Assembly (NCBI GenBank): GCA_024760905.1 | Contig: CM045735.1 | Coordinates: forward strand, 29,199,249 to 29,263,248 | Reading direction: 5' to 3' | DNA from: Plotosus lineatus | Taxonomy: Eukaryota; Chordata; Actinopteri; Siluriformes; Plotosidae | Length of the DNA: 64,000 nucleotides | Shown here: positions 10,858 to 22,399 of the stretch, one piece after another | Position numbering within the stretch: the first letter of the stretch is position 1 | Layout of the letters: each line of letters opens with the position of its first letter | Program-made: the position numbers and the translations under genes | The notes under the pieces: generated by a model | What the model was told of the DNA's origin: nothing | Seen by the model: the letters and a program-made list of their open reading frames with translations, nothing else | Databases searched by the model: none

Positions 10858-10886
10858 GTTATATACACACACACACAGTATATAGA

Positions 10887-10887
<1 letters not shown>

Positions 10888-10949
<62 letters not shown>

Positions 10950-10950
10950 C
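10888..10950. repeat. (TA)n microsatellite
   Basis: TA run with a few CA interruptions, ending at the left end of a Tigger-like MITE. Confidence 0.9.
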
Positions 10951-10953
10951 ATA

Positions 10954-11425
10954 CAGGGATCTCTCGCTACTTCGCACTTCAAGTGATGTGGCTTCAGTGT
11001 AGCACGTTTTTTTTTTTTTAATATTCGTCGAATTAAAAACTAAAGAAATTGAGGAAGAATAGGGGGAAAATTAAGGAAAATGCCAGAAAACAAGGCTAAT
11101 TATGCAAAAAAAAAAAAAACTAAACAAACACAAAACAAAAACCAACCCAAAACCTCCCATCAAAACTCGTGACATTTTTGTGAGGTGCACATCTGAGTAC
11201 ATGCATGCGCATCTGTCTGTGTGTGTATTTATGCTTATGCATTATTTTTCATATATAAATGTTATTATAAGCATTTATAGCGTTGAATATGTATTTATTG
11301 ATATTATATGCACATATACATATACGTCAGTAGGGGGAGTATCCTGCTTCGCGGAATTCGGTGGTCGCGGGGGGGGGGGGGGGGGTTCTCGGTCCCAATT
11401 AACCGCAGAAAGTGAGGGATCCCTG
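10954..11425 (+). mobile_element. Tigger-like (pogo-type) MITE, complete
   Basis: Terminal inverted repeats CAGGGATCTCTCGCTACTTC at the left and the complement of AAAGTGAGGGATCCCTG at the right, with TA directly outside both ends. Length is 472 bp. It contains AT-rich non-coding DNA and a G run at 11371-11384. The end sequence and TA target fit Tigger/pogo elements of the Tc1/mariner superfamily. No transposase frame is present, so it depends on a transposase made elsewhere. Confidence 0.75.
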
Positions 11426-11830
11426 TATATATGTGTATATATGCTGTATAATGTTTATATTTTATTATTAATAAATATCACAGTACAAAATTAAGTTTTT
11501 CGTACCCATTACTACGTTTTATGACATTAATACTGTATTAATGAGTAAGACTGTCTATAGAATGTGTTTTAGAAGCATATTTTAGCGCATGTAATAGATA
11601 CATTGAATTTTACTTGCGGTTGATCTTTTGCACATGAAATATGATACATGGGGTTTTACTTCCTGGTACAGAACTCACAGATTATCTTCATTCGCGGGAG
11701 GGGCCGGAACCAACCGCCCATGAATAACAAGGGCCTACTGAAGGCCCTTGACTATTCGTGGTTTTGCACTCGCGCCCTTGACTATTCACGGATTGCCGAG
11801 CAACTGTCACGTGATTCAAATTCAGCCAAT
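11426..11830. other. Non-coding spacer
   Basis: AT-rich sequence. At 11690-11805 lies a stretch with two near repeats, CCCTTGACTATTCGTGG and CCCTTGACTATTCACGG. No gene or known element was recognised. Confidence 0.5.
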
Positions 11831-11834
11831 GGCA

Positions 11835-11861
<27 letters not shown>

Positions 11862-11868
<7 letters not shown>

Positions 11869-12222
11869 CTTCTTCTTTTCCTTTCGGCTGTTGCCTTCCG
11901 GGGTTGCCACAACGAATCATCTGCCTCCATCTCACCCTGTCCTCTGCATCTTCTCTTACGCCAACGACCTTCATGTCCTCCTTCATCACATTGATAGATC
12001 TCTTCTTTGGTCTTCCTCTCGGCCTTCTGCCTGGTAGTTCCAACCTCTGCATCCTACTACCAATATATTCACTATCCGTTCTTTGTACATGTCCAAACCA
12101 TCTCAATCTAGCCTCTATTACTTTGTCTCTAAAACCTCTTACATGTGCTGTCCCTCTGATGTGCTCATTCCTGATCCTATCCATCTGCGTTACTCCCAAA
12201 GAGAACCTCAACATTTTTATAT

Positions 12223-12226
<4 letters not shown>
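11862..12226 (-). mobile_element. RTE-like LINE, 3' fragment between AAT repeats
   Basis: Codes for the C-terminal part of the LINE protein (MLRFSLGVTQMDRIRNEHIR through the cysteine/arginine-rich end). It is 5'-truncated, and both ends lie in AAT microsatellites (11836-11868 and 12227-12253). A target duplication within AAT units is likely but cannot be measured. Confidence 0.88.
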
Positions 12227-12255
<29 letters not shown>

Positions 12256-12325
12256 TTATATAAATAAGTTATATGTACAATATAAACAATCTACGTGTCC
12301 CCCCATCAGCGGTAAAATTGTCAAG

Positions 12326-12691
12326 CGTTGACGGGACCGCAGTTAATGGGGACCGAGAGCCCCCCGCGACCACTGATTTCCGTGAAGTAGGATCGACCCC
12401 CACTGACTGACGTATACGTACATATATGTGTACATAAAATCAATCGGTACATATTCAACACTATAAATGCTTATAATAACAATTAAACATTCAAAAATAA
12501 TGCATAAGATGTCAATAAAATATAAAATATTCACACATACAGACGCACGTGCACACAGATGTGCACCTCACATAAAAATGTAGTTTTGTTGTTGGTTTAT
12601 TTTTTTTTTTTTTTTGCATAATAGGCCTTTTTATGCTGCATTTTCCCTTATTTTTTATTTTGGATAAACATTTTTGAAAAACCCACTATGC

Positions 12692-12739
<48 letters not shown>

Positions 12740-12740
12740 C
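12326..12740 (-). mobile_element. Tigger-like MITE, partial, with TA run
   Basis: Contains ACCGCAGTTAATGGGGACCG, AAGTAGGATCG and the AT-rich interior shared with 10954-11425 in reverse orientation. It passes into a (TA)n run at 12693-12733. The terminal inverted repeats are eroded. Confidence 0.65.
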
Positions 12741-13195
12741 ATTAAGCCGTCAGCGTGTTTCTGTCCCTTACTAAAGAGTTGTGACAGGAAGGGCATTTGA
12801 CGTAAAAACCTATGCCAAATCAAATGTGCGAATCAGACGATTCACTGTGGCGAATTTTTTCTTTAACAACGACCGCCATCAGTGCTGTCAACCAACAGGG
12901 TGCTGATGGAAATTGGACTACTGTTGGTCGAAGACATCGAAGAAGGAGAGGCGGGAGGCGTGTCCGTTGCCAGAGAGAAAGGCCTAGAGGAAGACCAAAG
13001 AGACGATTCATGGACGTGGTGAAGGAGGACATGAAGGTCGTTGGTGTAAGAGAAGAAGATGCAAAAGATAGGGTGAGATGGAGGCAGATGATTCGCTGTG
13101 GCGACCCCTGAAGGGAAAAGCCGAAAGGAAAAGAAAGAAGACGATTCGCTGTGGCGACTCCCGAGAAAGGGAAAAAGTCGAAAGGAGAAGAGATA
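12741..13195 (+). mobile_element. SINE family A tail interrupted by a mini-LINE
   Basis: 12741-12853 and 13158-13195 are two parts of a family A tail (CAGCGTGTTTCTGTCCCTTA, GACAGGAAGGGCAT; then GTGGCGACTCCCGAGAAAGG). The insertion between them is flanked by AGACGATTCACTGTGGCGA (12835-12853) and the same 19 bases with one change (13139-13157), a target duplication. Confidence 0.85.
12854..13138 (+). mobile_element. Internally deleted mini-LINE of the RTE-like family
   Basis: Only 285 bp. About 125 bp from the LINE 5' region (coding TTTAISAVNQQGADGNWTTV and the arginine-rich stretch) is joined at about 12982 to about 155 bp of the 3' end (RPRGRPKRRFMDVVKEDMKV to GDP, short 3' UTR). The endonuclease and reverse transcriptase are gone, yet it kept both ends and was inserted with a 19 bp target duplication. 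It was therefore probably mobilised in trans as a short RNA. A 99-codon frame (12812-13111) crosses the junction. Confidence 0.85.
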
Positions 13196-13225
13196 TAAGT
13201 ACATTTGGCGTAGGCTAGCCTAGAG

Positions 13226-13783
13226 CAGTGGTTGTGTATTATTTTCTGCGGCGGCTCGTCAGAAAAAAACAATTTCAAACCCCCACCCCCCGGTGACTAT
13301 AAATAGTATTATTTGTCCATAAAATTGTTATTATGACACCTCTGCATAACATGGTATCTTTATTAACATTAAAAATAACAAAAAACTTAATTGACATGTT
13401 TTTAATCTGTAACAGAAAAGATTTAAAGTGTACAAATATGCCTGAAATAAATTTAAAAAGAAATACATCCTTATTTAAACCCATTCAACTTGCAGTATGT
13501 CTTAATATCTCCATCTCTCTCCACCTTTCTCTTCGTTACTGTTAGAAATGTTTCCGTGTTGTTTCTTGAGGGGTTGTTGACTGCACTTCAAATCGTTTGC
13601 TCGTGCGAAAAGCTGCTACACTATAGCATGACAATGAGAGTGCCACTGCCAACTACTGGAGTGGGGGTGCAATTATACTTAATTCTCATACAGTATACTA
13701 TTCCAGAAAAGTATGTTCCCCAGGGTCATACATGTTGTCTCCGGCATCATACCCCTCCCTCCCCAAATATTTGAGAGGCACTG
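13226..13783. mobile_element. Possible hAT-type non-autonomous element
   Basis: Begins CAGTGGTTGTGTATT and ends TTTGAGAGGCACTG, the complement of CAGTGCCTCTCAAA: short hAT-like inverted ends. The flanking 8-mers GCCTAGAG and GCCTTGGA agree at five of eight positions, so a target duplication is only weakly supported. The interior is AT-rich and non-coding. Confidence 0.4.
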
Positions 13784-14024
13784 GCCTTGGACAAGCTAAT
13801 TCGATTGAAGTCGTTTTTCGACTTATGTCGTCTCTTCTGGAGCCAATTAACGACTTAAGCCGAGCTATACCTGTAGTCCTCTTTTGTGTCAAGATTCAAT
13901 CATTTGTTTGAGCGTTGGGCCTGTATAGATACTGGACAATAATGGTCGTGTTTTTTTTTGTTTTTGAATGAAGTTCATTCCTTTTATAGCCAAGCAGTAA
14001 TATCCATTTATTCCGAAGCACATT

Positions 14025-14296
14025 GTGCAGGGGGTGGGGTCTGGTCCCCATCTCAATCAATTCTGAGTGAGGGCAGAGAACACCCTTGACAGCTGACCAA
14101 GTCATTGCAGGGCAGAAACACACCAATGGCCCACGCTACAAACAGCAATGGTTCATTACATGCCACGGTAGCAGCGAGAGCCATGGCTGACCCTTAAGAA
14201 CCCAGTGAGCTGAACTGGAAGGGACAACAGTGATCCACCTCGATCTCCAGATCAGCAAGTCAGCACCCAACCATCAGGCCACCACTCCCCTGCCCT
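14025..14296 (-). mobile_element. Chimeric SINE (family A head, family B tail), diverged
   Basis: On the minus strand a family A-like head and body (GGCAGGGGAGTGGTGGCCTG, GTAATGAACCATTGCTG) is followed by a family B-like tail (ATTGAGATGGGGACCAG). It resembles the copies at 20.6, 44.0 and 54.1 kb. Confidence 0.6.
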
Positions 14297-14484
14297 AGTA
14301 TTATGTTGGGGAAATTCCACATTTTTCTTCACAACATAAAATCCACCTTTTGAGGTAGAACTCCAGAAAAACTGTCAGCAGGGCCAATTGACAAAGCCAA
14401 TGCACAGTACAGTGACCTTAACACAAGGTCACAACGACCCAGATACAACCCCATCATTTTACCAAGTCATACAGATGGGACCCA

Positions 14485-15013
14485 AAGAACCATTGCCGAC
14501 TTTCGTAAAGAGTAGGCGGCAAAGTCGTCAGCGTGTTTCTGTCCCTTGCGAAAAGGGTTGTGACAGGAAGGGCATCCGACGTAAAAACCTCTGCCAAATC
14601 AAAACGTGCAAATCAGATGATTCGCTGTGGCGACTCCCGAGTAAAAGGGAAAAAGACGAAAGGAAGACAGACAGATGGGACCCATTTGGGCAGTGGTGGC
14701 CTGGTGGTAAAAGGTGCTGGATCGCTGATCCTAAGATTGGGGGTTCAAGTTCCACTCTCCACAAGGTTGTCACTGCCCTGCCCTAACTGCAGCTAACTGG
14801 GCTATCAAAGGCCGGCCATGTCGCTCACTGTCTATGGTGAGAGGCATGTAAAAGAACCATTGTTGTTCGTAAAGAGTAGGCTGCATAGCCGTCAGCATGT
14901 TTCTGCCCCCTGCTAAAGGGGTTGTGTCAGGAAGGGCATCCTAAGTAAAAACCTATACCAAATCAAACATGTAAATCTGTGGCGACCCCTGAAAAAAGCA
15001 AAAAGGAAAAGAT
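14485..15013 (+). mobile_element. Two family A SINEs inserted one after the other at one target
   Basis: A 5'-truncated family A tail (14485-14670) is followed by a longer copy (14688-15013) with its head GGCAGTGGTGGCCTGGTGG, a degenerate B box and the RTE-type tail. ACAGATGGGACCCATTT occurs at 14671-14687 and 15014-15030, the target duplication of the second copy. ACAGATGGGACCCA also occurs at 14471-14484, before the first copy. Both insertions therefore used the same short target. Confidence 0.9.
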
Positions 15014-15519
15014 ACAGATGGGACCCATTTCTATAGCTTGCACTTCACCTCTAGTGATGGGAATCAAAATGCAGCACTTAAAAGTTTAGTATTAATGAGT
15101 GAGCTGCTTATATCCACCCAAATCTGCAGAACTGCCATGCAAAACCTTTTTCTTCCTGTTATTCATCAGTCCAGTTCATGGGGAGGTGCCAATTCAGTAC
15201 AACATGGAGGCTTGGACAGCCTATAGTCACTGACCGAAGCCCATCTGGCACTAGCAGACATACGAATATCAGTGGGTCTTAACACAGCAGTTACGCAGAC
15301 ATAGCAACACTGATTTGGGCACAGCAGTGGGGCTGGAATTTTTGAGCACCTCAGCAGCCCTGCCAAGTTGAAAACATTGAACCATCCAAAGAAATCAGAT
15401 CAAGCATCATGTGGTCATATAGTGTACCAATGAAGTGCTGGTGTCCTCCAGCACTTAACTGATACACAAAGTGCATGGTAAAATTCCTCCACTACAAAAC
15501 AAACCTACAAGAACCTCTA

Positions 15520-15682
15520 GATGATCTTTCTTCTTTCACCCTTTTTTTCAGGGGTCACCCAGAGAATCATCTGATTCACACATTTGATTTGGCATATAGG
15601 TTTTTACGTCGGATGCCCTTCCTGACACAACCCTTTAGGAAGGGACAGAAACACGCTAACGGCTTTAGAGCTTCTAGATAAT
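15520..15682 (-). mobile_element. SINE family A tail fragment
   Basis: Contains the reverse complement of the RTE-type tail (TTTTTACGTCGGATGCCCTT) and of CGTTAGCGTGTTTCTGTCCC. Head and body are missing. Confidence 0.8.
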
Positions 15683-16099
15683 TTTAAAGAATCAGTTTAG
15701 TAATCTTTGCTGACTGACAGGGTCCCATATATCCTACAGCACCTATAGAAAAGCCCAGAACCCATTACACATGCAAATATTTAAACTTTTATAGTTTGTG
15801 ATTAACTGATTAATTTATTCTAGAGAAAAATCTCCAGCATGAGGGACAACTCATACTTGAATTACTTTGGACCAACATACCACTCAGAAATTAAAACTTT
15901 ACCAGAAATGGCATGTTATTGATGACTATCATCAAAGTTATTAACAGTGGATTTTTTTTACTGGTGCAATTATCATCATGGAAATGTGACCTCTGAACAC
16001 ATTTAACCAATGTGCAATCTCCCTTGTAAGAAAATTTCTAATGAACAAAATCATCATTGTTTGCCGAACAGAACACAAAATATCACATTTGTTGTTGAC
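15683..16099. other. Spacer downstream of rpl37
   Basis: AT-rich unique-looking sequence between a SINE fragment and the 3' end of rpl37. No feature was recognised. Confidence 0.5.
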
Positions 16100-16102
16100 A
16101 TG

Positions 16103-16108
16103 TTTATT
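16103..16108 (-). terminator. rpl37: Polyadenylation signal of rpl37
   Basis: AATAAA on the minus strand, 11 bases after the stop codon. Such short 3' UTRs are usual for ribosomal protein mRNAs. Confidence 0.8.
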
Positions 16109-16119
16109 GGTAGCATGTA

Positions 16120-19100
16120 TTATGAGGAGCTGGATGCAGCCACTGCCGCCCGCCGGGGTTTGGGTACAGTTCCCTCACGGAATCCATTCCTGGGGAGAAA
16201 AACAGTGTTAAACAGACCAACACAAACCAGAAAATGTGTCATTCAGCAGAATATAAAAATCTAATTCACCATTCAAACTTTAGATAAGCAGAGCAACATA
16301 GTGAAAAACAAACTCTACTCAACACTATAGTGCATCTCTACCTGCATTTCTCAAGACTACTTCAGAACACCAGTGTCACATGATCACGGATAGTCAAGGC
16401 TGCAGTGCATTTTTACCCAGGTGAGTATTTAGTCAGAGTTAAGTTAGATGCATATTTACTGGGATACTAGTGACTTGACGGATAAAGACATTTCATTACT
16501 GATCAGCAGGTTCATGCCACAGTATAGCCAGTAAGACATATGGCTTCTTAAAAAGCCATGTTATTCTGCTTTATATCCAATAAGCAAATAATTAACTGAT
16601 AATTCTGCCCTAGAAGAAACATTACAGAGAAAGCACTAAAAGGATGCCACACATCACAGGTAACAGCATGCACTTAAACCCACGAAACCTAAATTTATTT
16701 AGTTATTTATTACAATTAATATAGCAGCCTTTTGTGAATAGATTATTCCTTCCAAAACAAGCATGCTGTATGCATTGAATCTGAAATACCACTCAAACAG
16801 CCTCACACTTTAAGAATAACAGCAATAACAGCAAAACATAGAACATTAAAATGCACTGGACATTATGATCCCAGTATCTGACGACATTAAAGTTTGTCAC
16901 TTGTAAGAAATACACAATTTGTCACCAGTAGTCTAGAACAAGTCAGTTTGACAAAATGATAAGGATGTAGCTAACAAGGGTAGCCAGAAGGTGTCACCAT
17001 TGGAATCCGAGTCGGATTGTTTTTGAACTGTTACTCTGAATAATTGAATGTCTCAACTTTAAACTACCAACAACAACTTTATGATTTCCAAAACTTGCTT
17101 TAATCCTAATAAAACAGTTTAAAGTATTTGAGTGCAAGTGACTCACCTGAATCTACGGAAGACGACTTTCATGTGTCTCATTCGCCCAGTTCCGGTAGTG
17201 CTGCGCCTCTTGGCCTTGGCACTCCAGTTATCTAAATTCAAAAATAAATATACAATTCAAATTCAATGTATTAACAGAATAGTGGTACATGGCTTCTGAA
17301 ACTTCAACAGTTCACTCCTTAAACCACTCTGGATAAATAAATAAACTAAATAGTACTACAAATTTAAATGCACATCACAGTTAAATACAGGGTAACTGAC
17401 ACATGTGGAGTCATTTTTACTTCTTACTCCAGAGTCAAAACACCACAGAAGGACATTCAGTTTATATACACTTAAAAAAAATGGAGCTAAAAGAGGCTCA
17501 ACTTTAAATACTATTAAAAGCCTAAATGCCATGGTCCTTACATGATCATTACATATCAACCAGGAAAGGGCAGTTCACTCAAAGCTACATACGTCACTGA
17601 TTCGCTGTTCAAATGCAGTTATTTAATTGGGACCAGTATCCTGAAAAGCAACATGGTTGAATAGCACAAGAGTCAATATCATTGATATGCAGCAAGTCTT
17701 ACAGCATCAGTCCGTATTTAATGTTTCTACTAAGGTATGTTAAACACACACAAAAATTGGATCTTGTTCATACAGGACCATATACTACCAACTGGCACAC
17801 TAATTAAGACATGGTCCCGTGCCAGTGTTCCCATTAAAGAGAACTGAGCTTGTGCCAATACTGTGCTCAGATGATTTGGACACTGGAGGCATTGGCTGCA
17901 AAACAGCCAATCTTGACTATGTAGCTTGCTTGATGACCAGAAGTGCGGGGAGAGGGTGTCTATTTCCAATAGATGCTGAACATTTTAAGAGCTGTTTAAC
18001 ATTTACCAAAAGTTGTAGATTGTGGAAGTTAAAACAAAGATGAAAAAAATTACTGGTGCAGCACCAATAATTCCTTGTGCCATTCTAAAATAATTTGCTT
18101 CACTGTCATGCCAATTCAGTCTAATGGGAACACTGGACCTTGCAAAGCATTTCAGCAAACTGAATTAAGCAACGAAACCACTAACAATCAACAACTCCAT
18201 TTTTATTTTTAACCTGAACCATGGCAACTCCAAGTGCTCTCAAGGCATCCTCAATGTGCAGCAGCCCAGTGTGTGCTCAGTTTGGATGGGTTTCATGCAG
18301 AGGCAATAATTTCCATTTTGGGATTATAACAGTACAGTAAAATAAAAACAATCAAAATGAGGCAAAGTGAAAACAAAGATCTTAAATATTAAAAAAGGTA
18401 ACATCTGTGGGGGTTTTACTCCTGAGTCTAGTGGTTCATCAGCCAAGAGCTTATCCTGGGAGTGTAAAAGGATCTAACAGGGATTTGAACCCACAACCTT
18501 CCAATCCCAAGCAAAGTGATGTACAAATACACCACCATCACCATTAGAATAATCACTTGCTACAAGTTCAAACCCCGTTTATCTATGACTATCGTTAAAA
18601 TGGAAAAAAGCAGTGATGAAAAACCTTAATGTTAGAGATGAACTAATGACTAACCATAGCTTACCATCAAGTCATTATCTTTTCCTTTCGGCTGTTCCCT
18701 TTTTCTCAGGAGTCACCACAGCGAATCTGTGATTTGATGTTTGATTTGGAATAGTTTCTTTTTTTTAACATGCATCTCACCATAGACAGTGAGACACATG
18801 GCTGGCCTTTGATAACCCAGTTAGCTGCACTGGGTTGGGAGATGGGAGGGGGGGTGACAACCTTGTAGAGTGGGACTCTAAACCCCAACCAGGCCACCAC
18901 TGCCCATCCCATTAAGTTATTCATACTGTTTAAATCTTAATTTTAAAAAATAATTTAATGACATCACATTGAAACCTTGTAGATTACAACAGTTTGGCCT
19001 GTTTCTTACCACATTCAGGTCAATTTGTAAAAATGTGTCAACTATGATGAAAATTGACCAAAAAAAGAGAATAAGGCAATGCAATCTCCAATATTAAATG

Positions 19101-19953
19101 AGGGAAATCTTTCCAATCCCTCCTGGTCTCAGACTGAAAATATACTCAAAATGTAATCACTTCTTGGTCTGCCAGAAGAATTTGTTTAAAGTTTTGTGGA
19201 AATCTGTCCTTTCGTTTTTGAAATACATGTCTCCATGATATGGATCTCATGCACATCACAGAGAGAAGCTGATGCACCGTAGTGAACTGATTTGGACTCA
19301 AACTAGATCGGTACTCACACTTTCTCTTGCGCTTAGCAGGATAACCACATTTGCCGCATGTAGACTTCTGCAGGTGGTAGGCTTTGGATCCGCAGCGGCG
19401 GCACAGTGTGTGCGTCTTATTACGACGCTTACCAAAAGACGACGTTCCCTTCGTCTGGAAAAGAGATGGGGTAGATTTTAAACTCTTTGTGGATTCAAAT
19501 TTGAATTAGATGTCTCCAATGTTTTCATTGCCCTCTCAATGGCTCGCAGACGTCTGAAGCATTATTCAAGTGTTTATCTGAGGTAACATTAACGGAAGAA
19601 CCGGCGACTACCACCAGATAATATAAATGTTCACTTTTTTCAAAGTCCATTAACACAACTAGGTGTTAAAAACATTATTTAATAATTTCTCTAATCCTAT
19701 ACAATATAAAAATAAATAAAACCTCAATGAAAACACTTCCTATGTCGCTAGCATTGTTGGTAACACAAGCTACTTAGCCACTACAACAAACATTACCTAC
19801 TATGTTGTACTTACACTCAATCCACCAAAATATCGAACCCAGATGAATTTATATATTATTACAATACAAAAGCCACACCAAAACAGAGATATTTAAGTCA
19901 CCAAGAGCAGATGTTAAAAGATTTTAGCCGACGCGGCCAAGAAAACTCACCAT
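16120..19953 (-). CDS. rpl37: 60S ribosomal protein L37 (eL37), complete, four coding exons
   Basis: Structural protein of the large cytosolic ribosomal subunit. Coding exons on the minus strand: 19951-19953 (ATG only), 19319-19454, 17147-17231 and 16120-16189. All junctions are GT-AG and the phases agree. The 97-codon product matches the usual length of the family. It starts [19 protein letters not shown] and has the zinc-binding cysteines at 19, 22, 34 and 37 ([20 protein letters not shown]). It continues through [20 protein letters not shown] and ends in a serine run. A first exon holding only the start codon is the known vertebrate arrangement. Intron 2 (17232-19318) holds fragments of SINE families C, D and A; introns 1 and 3 look repeat-poor. 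It is a real gene rather than a processed copy because introns are kept and no codon is disrupted. Confidence 0.98.
18280..18355 (+). mobile_element. SINE family C, 3' fragment in rpl37 intron 2
   Basis: GTGTGTGCTCAGTTTGGATG, GTTTCATGCAGAGGCAATAA and ACAGTACAG match the 3' part of the elements at 25604 and 57555. Confidence 0.65.
18407..18540 (-). mobile_element. SINE family D fragment in rpl37 intron 2
   Basis: GTTTTACTCCTGAGTCTAG, GTTCATCAG and GGGATTTGAACCCACAAC resemble 42400-42870. The last segment, read on the minus strand, is a tRNA B-box-like GGTTCAAATCC-type motif. Confidence 0.5.
18679..18905 (-). mobile_element. SINE family A, diverged copy in rpl37 intron 2
   Basis: Minus-strand head GGGCAGTGGTGGCCTGG, the TCTCACTGTCTATGGTGAGA body and the tail ending GCCGAAAGGAAAA. 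Internal deletions remove part of the middle. Confidence 0.8.
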
Positions 19954-19973
19954 CTTTCCTACAGACGAGAATC

Positions 19974-20019
19974 GAAAGAGGGCGGAAAAGGAATTGGTGT
20001 AACACTAAAAGACATCCGG
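19974..20019 (-). promoter_or_regulatory. rpl37: rpl37 core promoter: 5' TOP-like tract and ETS-like site
   Basis: Upstream of the ATG the minus strand has CCTTTTCCGCCCTCTTTC (19991-19974), a C-led pyrimidine tract like the terminal oligopyrimidine start of ribosomal protein mRNAs. Further upstream lies CCGGATGT (20019-20012), an ETS-type site. TOP mRNAs are translationally controlled through mTOR signalling; the exact start site is inferred, not seen. Confidence 0.6.
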
Positions 20020-20039
20020 GTGTGCTTTTGGTGCAACAT

Positions 20040-20460
20040 CTAAATGGATCCTGAATCCTACTCATGAGTCAGTTTATTAATGGCGTTTTCGAATTTTAAA
20101 TATGAGGCGATACGATACATATAGTAAATTTCGATAATTTTTACTTAATAATACAAGCTAGAATAGGAATATAGCATATTACATCATAACTTCTCCCGAT
20201 TATATTAAAAGATAATGGGTGTTGTATACGATTAAATTCCGATCTCCAGATTTTAAATATTTTAAGCTTTTAAAAGTTCTACTTACTACTTCCTATATAC
20301 TCAGAGACTACCGAGAACACTAGATGAGGAAAGCAGGAGAGAACATGTTGAGAAACATTAGTTAAAGTGCCATAGTGAAATTGACCACCAGATGGCGACA
20401 ATAGCTAAGGCTCATAGCCCCAAACTACACGACGTGTTTTTAAATTTCACATTACTCATT
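20040..20460. other. Spacer upstream of rpl37
   Basis: AT-rich unique-looking sequence with no recognisable gene or element. It may contain distal rpl37 promoter sequence. Confidence 0.5.
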
Positions 20461-20574
20461 AACTTCAGGAAGATACTGGAGCCTATCTCAACCAACACTG
20501 GACAAAGGCGGGGTACACCCTGATGAATGTGGGTCTTGCCAGACCATCGCAACTAGGGGTTTGAAAACAAGGAA

Positions 20575-20890
20575 CCTGTAAACAATATCAACCCGATACA
20601 GGTCAGGGGTTCAAGCCCACTATCACCAAGTTGTCACTGCTGTCCCCCAGTGCAGCTAATTTGGTTGCCAAAAGCCAGCCATGTCTCTCACTGCCTGTGG
20701 TAATAAGCATGTAAAAGAACAACTGCTGTTGTTCGTAAAGATTAGACTATTGTGTCGCCATCAGCATGTTTGTGCTCTGCAGTGGTCTTTTTTCCAGGGT
20801 GGATTCTGCCCTCGCCCAGAGTCAGCTGAGATGGACGCCAGCCTCAGAACCTAATTAGGATTCAGTTGTTCAGAAAAGTGAATGAATAAC
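20575..20890 (+). mobile_element. Chimeric SINE (family A head and body, family B tail)
   Basis: B-box-like GGGGTTCAAGCCC and body GCCATGTCTCTCACTGCCTG and GCATGTAAAAGAAC belong to family A. At about 20780 it switches to the family B tail: CTCGCCCAGAGTCAGCTGAG, GACGCCAGCCTC, CTAATTAGGATTCAG, ending GAATGAATAAC. No RTE-type tail is present. Confidence 0.8.
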
Positions 20891-21097
20891 AGTGACCCGA
20901 ACTCAGAATCAAATCAGGACTTATTGTCTGCTGTAATTCAGTTCAGATACATATAAATGCTGTTCTTCCACTCATTCATAGAATCTTTTATGGCAAACTC
21001 TCTACTTACAGTCATGGACAAAAGTTTTGTCACACATGTGTCTAATATATGCTAACTTCACTTTGATTAACTAATTTTTATGAACAATGGTTTAAAT

Positions 21098-22399
21098 CAG
21101 GGGTCGGCAACCCAAAATGTTCATAGAGCCATATTAGACCAAAAAAAACTAAAAACAAATCTGTCTGGGGCCGCAAAAAATTAAAAGCCTTATATAAGCG
21201 TTATATGAAGGCAACATGGGCTGTACGTGTATTAGCCTACTATCAAAATGACTAAGTAGGCTACAAATACATAATGAGCATTCATGATTAAATGTTTATT
21301 TTCCCTGCAGTGCATCCTGGAGGGAACGACACCACGTGACTACTCTTTTGTACGATATTTGGTGCTTTAAGTTTAACTTCCATTACTATATTAATGTACT
21401 ATGTTTTTTTGCACTGATGAAATTATAGAACTTCAATTAAAAAAATTAGCGGCCCATCAGAGTTTGTGTACAACAGCACTGTCTGTTCAGTGTCAGTCAC
21501 ATCACATGACTCATCACAGACAGTTGAGTATGCTGGAGCTGAATTAATGTTGTTGATTTGCTGATTGGTGATGTTGCCTGCATTTTAATGGCCATTTCCT
21601 TCACTGTCTTTGTGGAGAGAGGCATATCTTTAATTTTCTGTATTATCTTTGTTTTGTTTTTTTTGTTTGAAAATAGGTTGAAGTTTGAAAATAGGTGCTC
21701 TGATATTTGAATTAATCCTTCACGTGATTACCATCTGTTCACCATCTCCATGCTTTATTATCTCTCGGGTTGCAACAAAACTAGCAGCTGTCGTAGAGTT
21801 TGGAGATACAATCCACTTCTAAAATCTATCTTTGCGCTCCTCTAATTTCTCCAGTAATAATGCAATCGCACTTTTTTCTCAATCCCAACTGGGTGGTCGG
21901 CTGCAAATTTAGCATGCCTTCCCTGGAAATGTCTTTCCAAATTACTCTTTGTTATTTGACAGCTTCTCATTACAAAGCAAACATGCAGGCAATCCTTCCA
22001 CATTGGCAATGAAAGCAAATGATTTGGTCCATTCTTCTTTGAATCCTCTGTTCTCATCAGAGTTCTCTTTTTTCCTTTCGGATCCATGGCCCATGACACA
22101 CCCACCGGTTTGTTTACAACAGCAACCTGCCTGGCAAAGTGCCATCGCAGTGAAACGTGTGTCACAGGCTATGACGCAAATCTTCTTTGACAGAAATGTT
22201 GAAATGTAGGCCTAATATTTTTTATACACATTTTTAAAACATTGGAAAACATTAAGAATGTTTGTCAGGCTTGTCCTCCTACAGAAACCATATTAAAACA
22301 AAAACACCCTCCCCAGCTTTTTTCATTTTCATAAATTTTTGAAAAAGCTCCAGGGAGCAACTAGGGTAGCGCTAAAGAGCCGCCAGTTGCTGACCCCTG
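21098..22399 (-). mobile_element. hAT transposon, 1.3 kb, with transposase N-terminus
   Basis: Ends are CAGGGGTCGGCAACC and the complement of GTTGCTGACCCCTG. Both sides carry the 8 bp target duplication GTTTAAAT (21090-21097 and 22400-22407), as expected for hAT elements. Minus-strand frames at 21842-22165 encode a BED-type zinc finger region: FKEEWTKSFAFIANVEGLPA, a CLLC pair, then SNLERHFQGRH with the paired histidine. The catalytic part is missing, so this is an internally deleted copy. Confidence 0.92.

Noticed and set aside
16190..19950. Intronic C/D snoRNA in rpl37, as known in other vertebrates
   Set aside because: I looked for an RTGATGA and CTGA pair with a terminal stem on the minus strand. 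The nearest candidate (about 16430-16500) has a C-box mismatch and no stem, so it is not supported.
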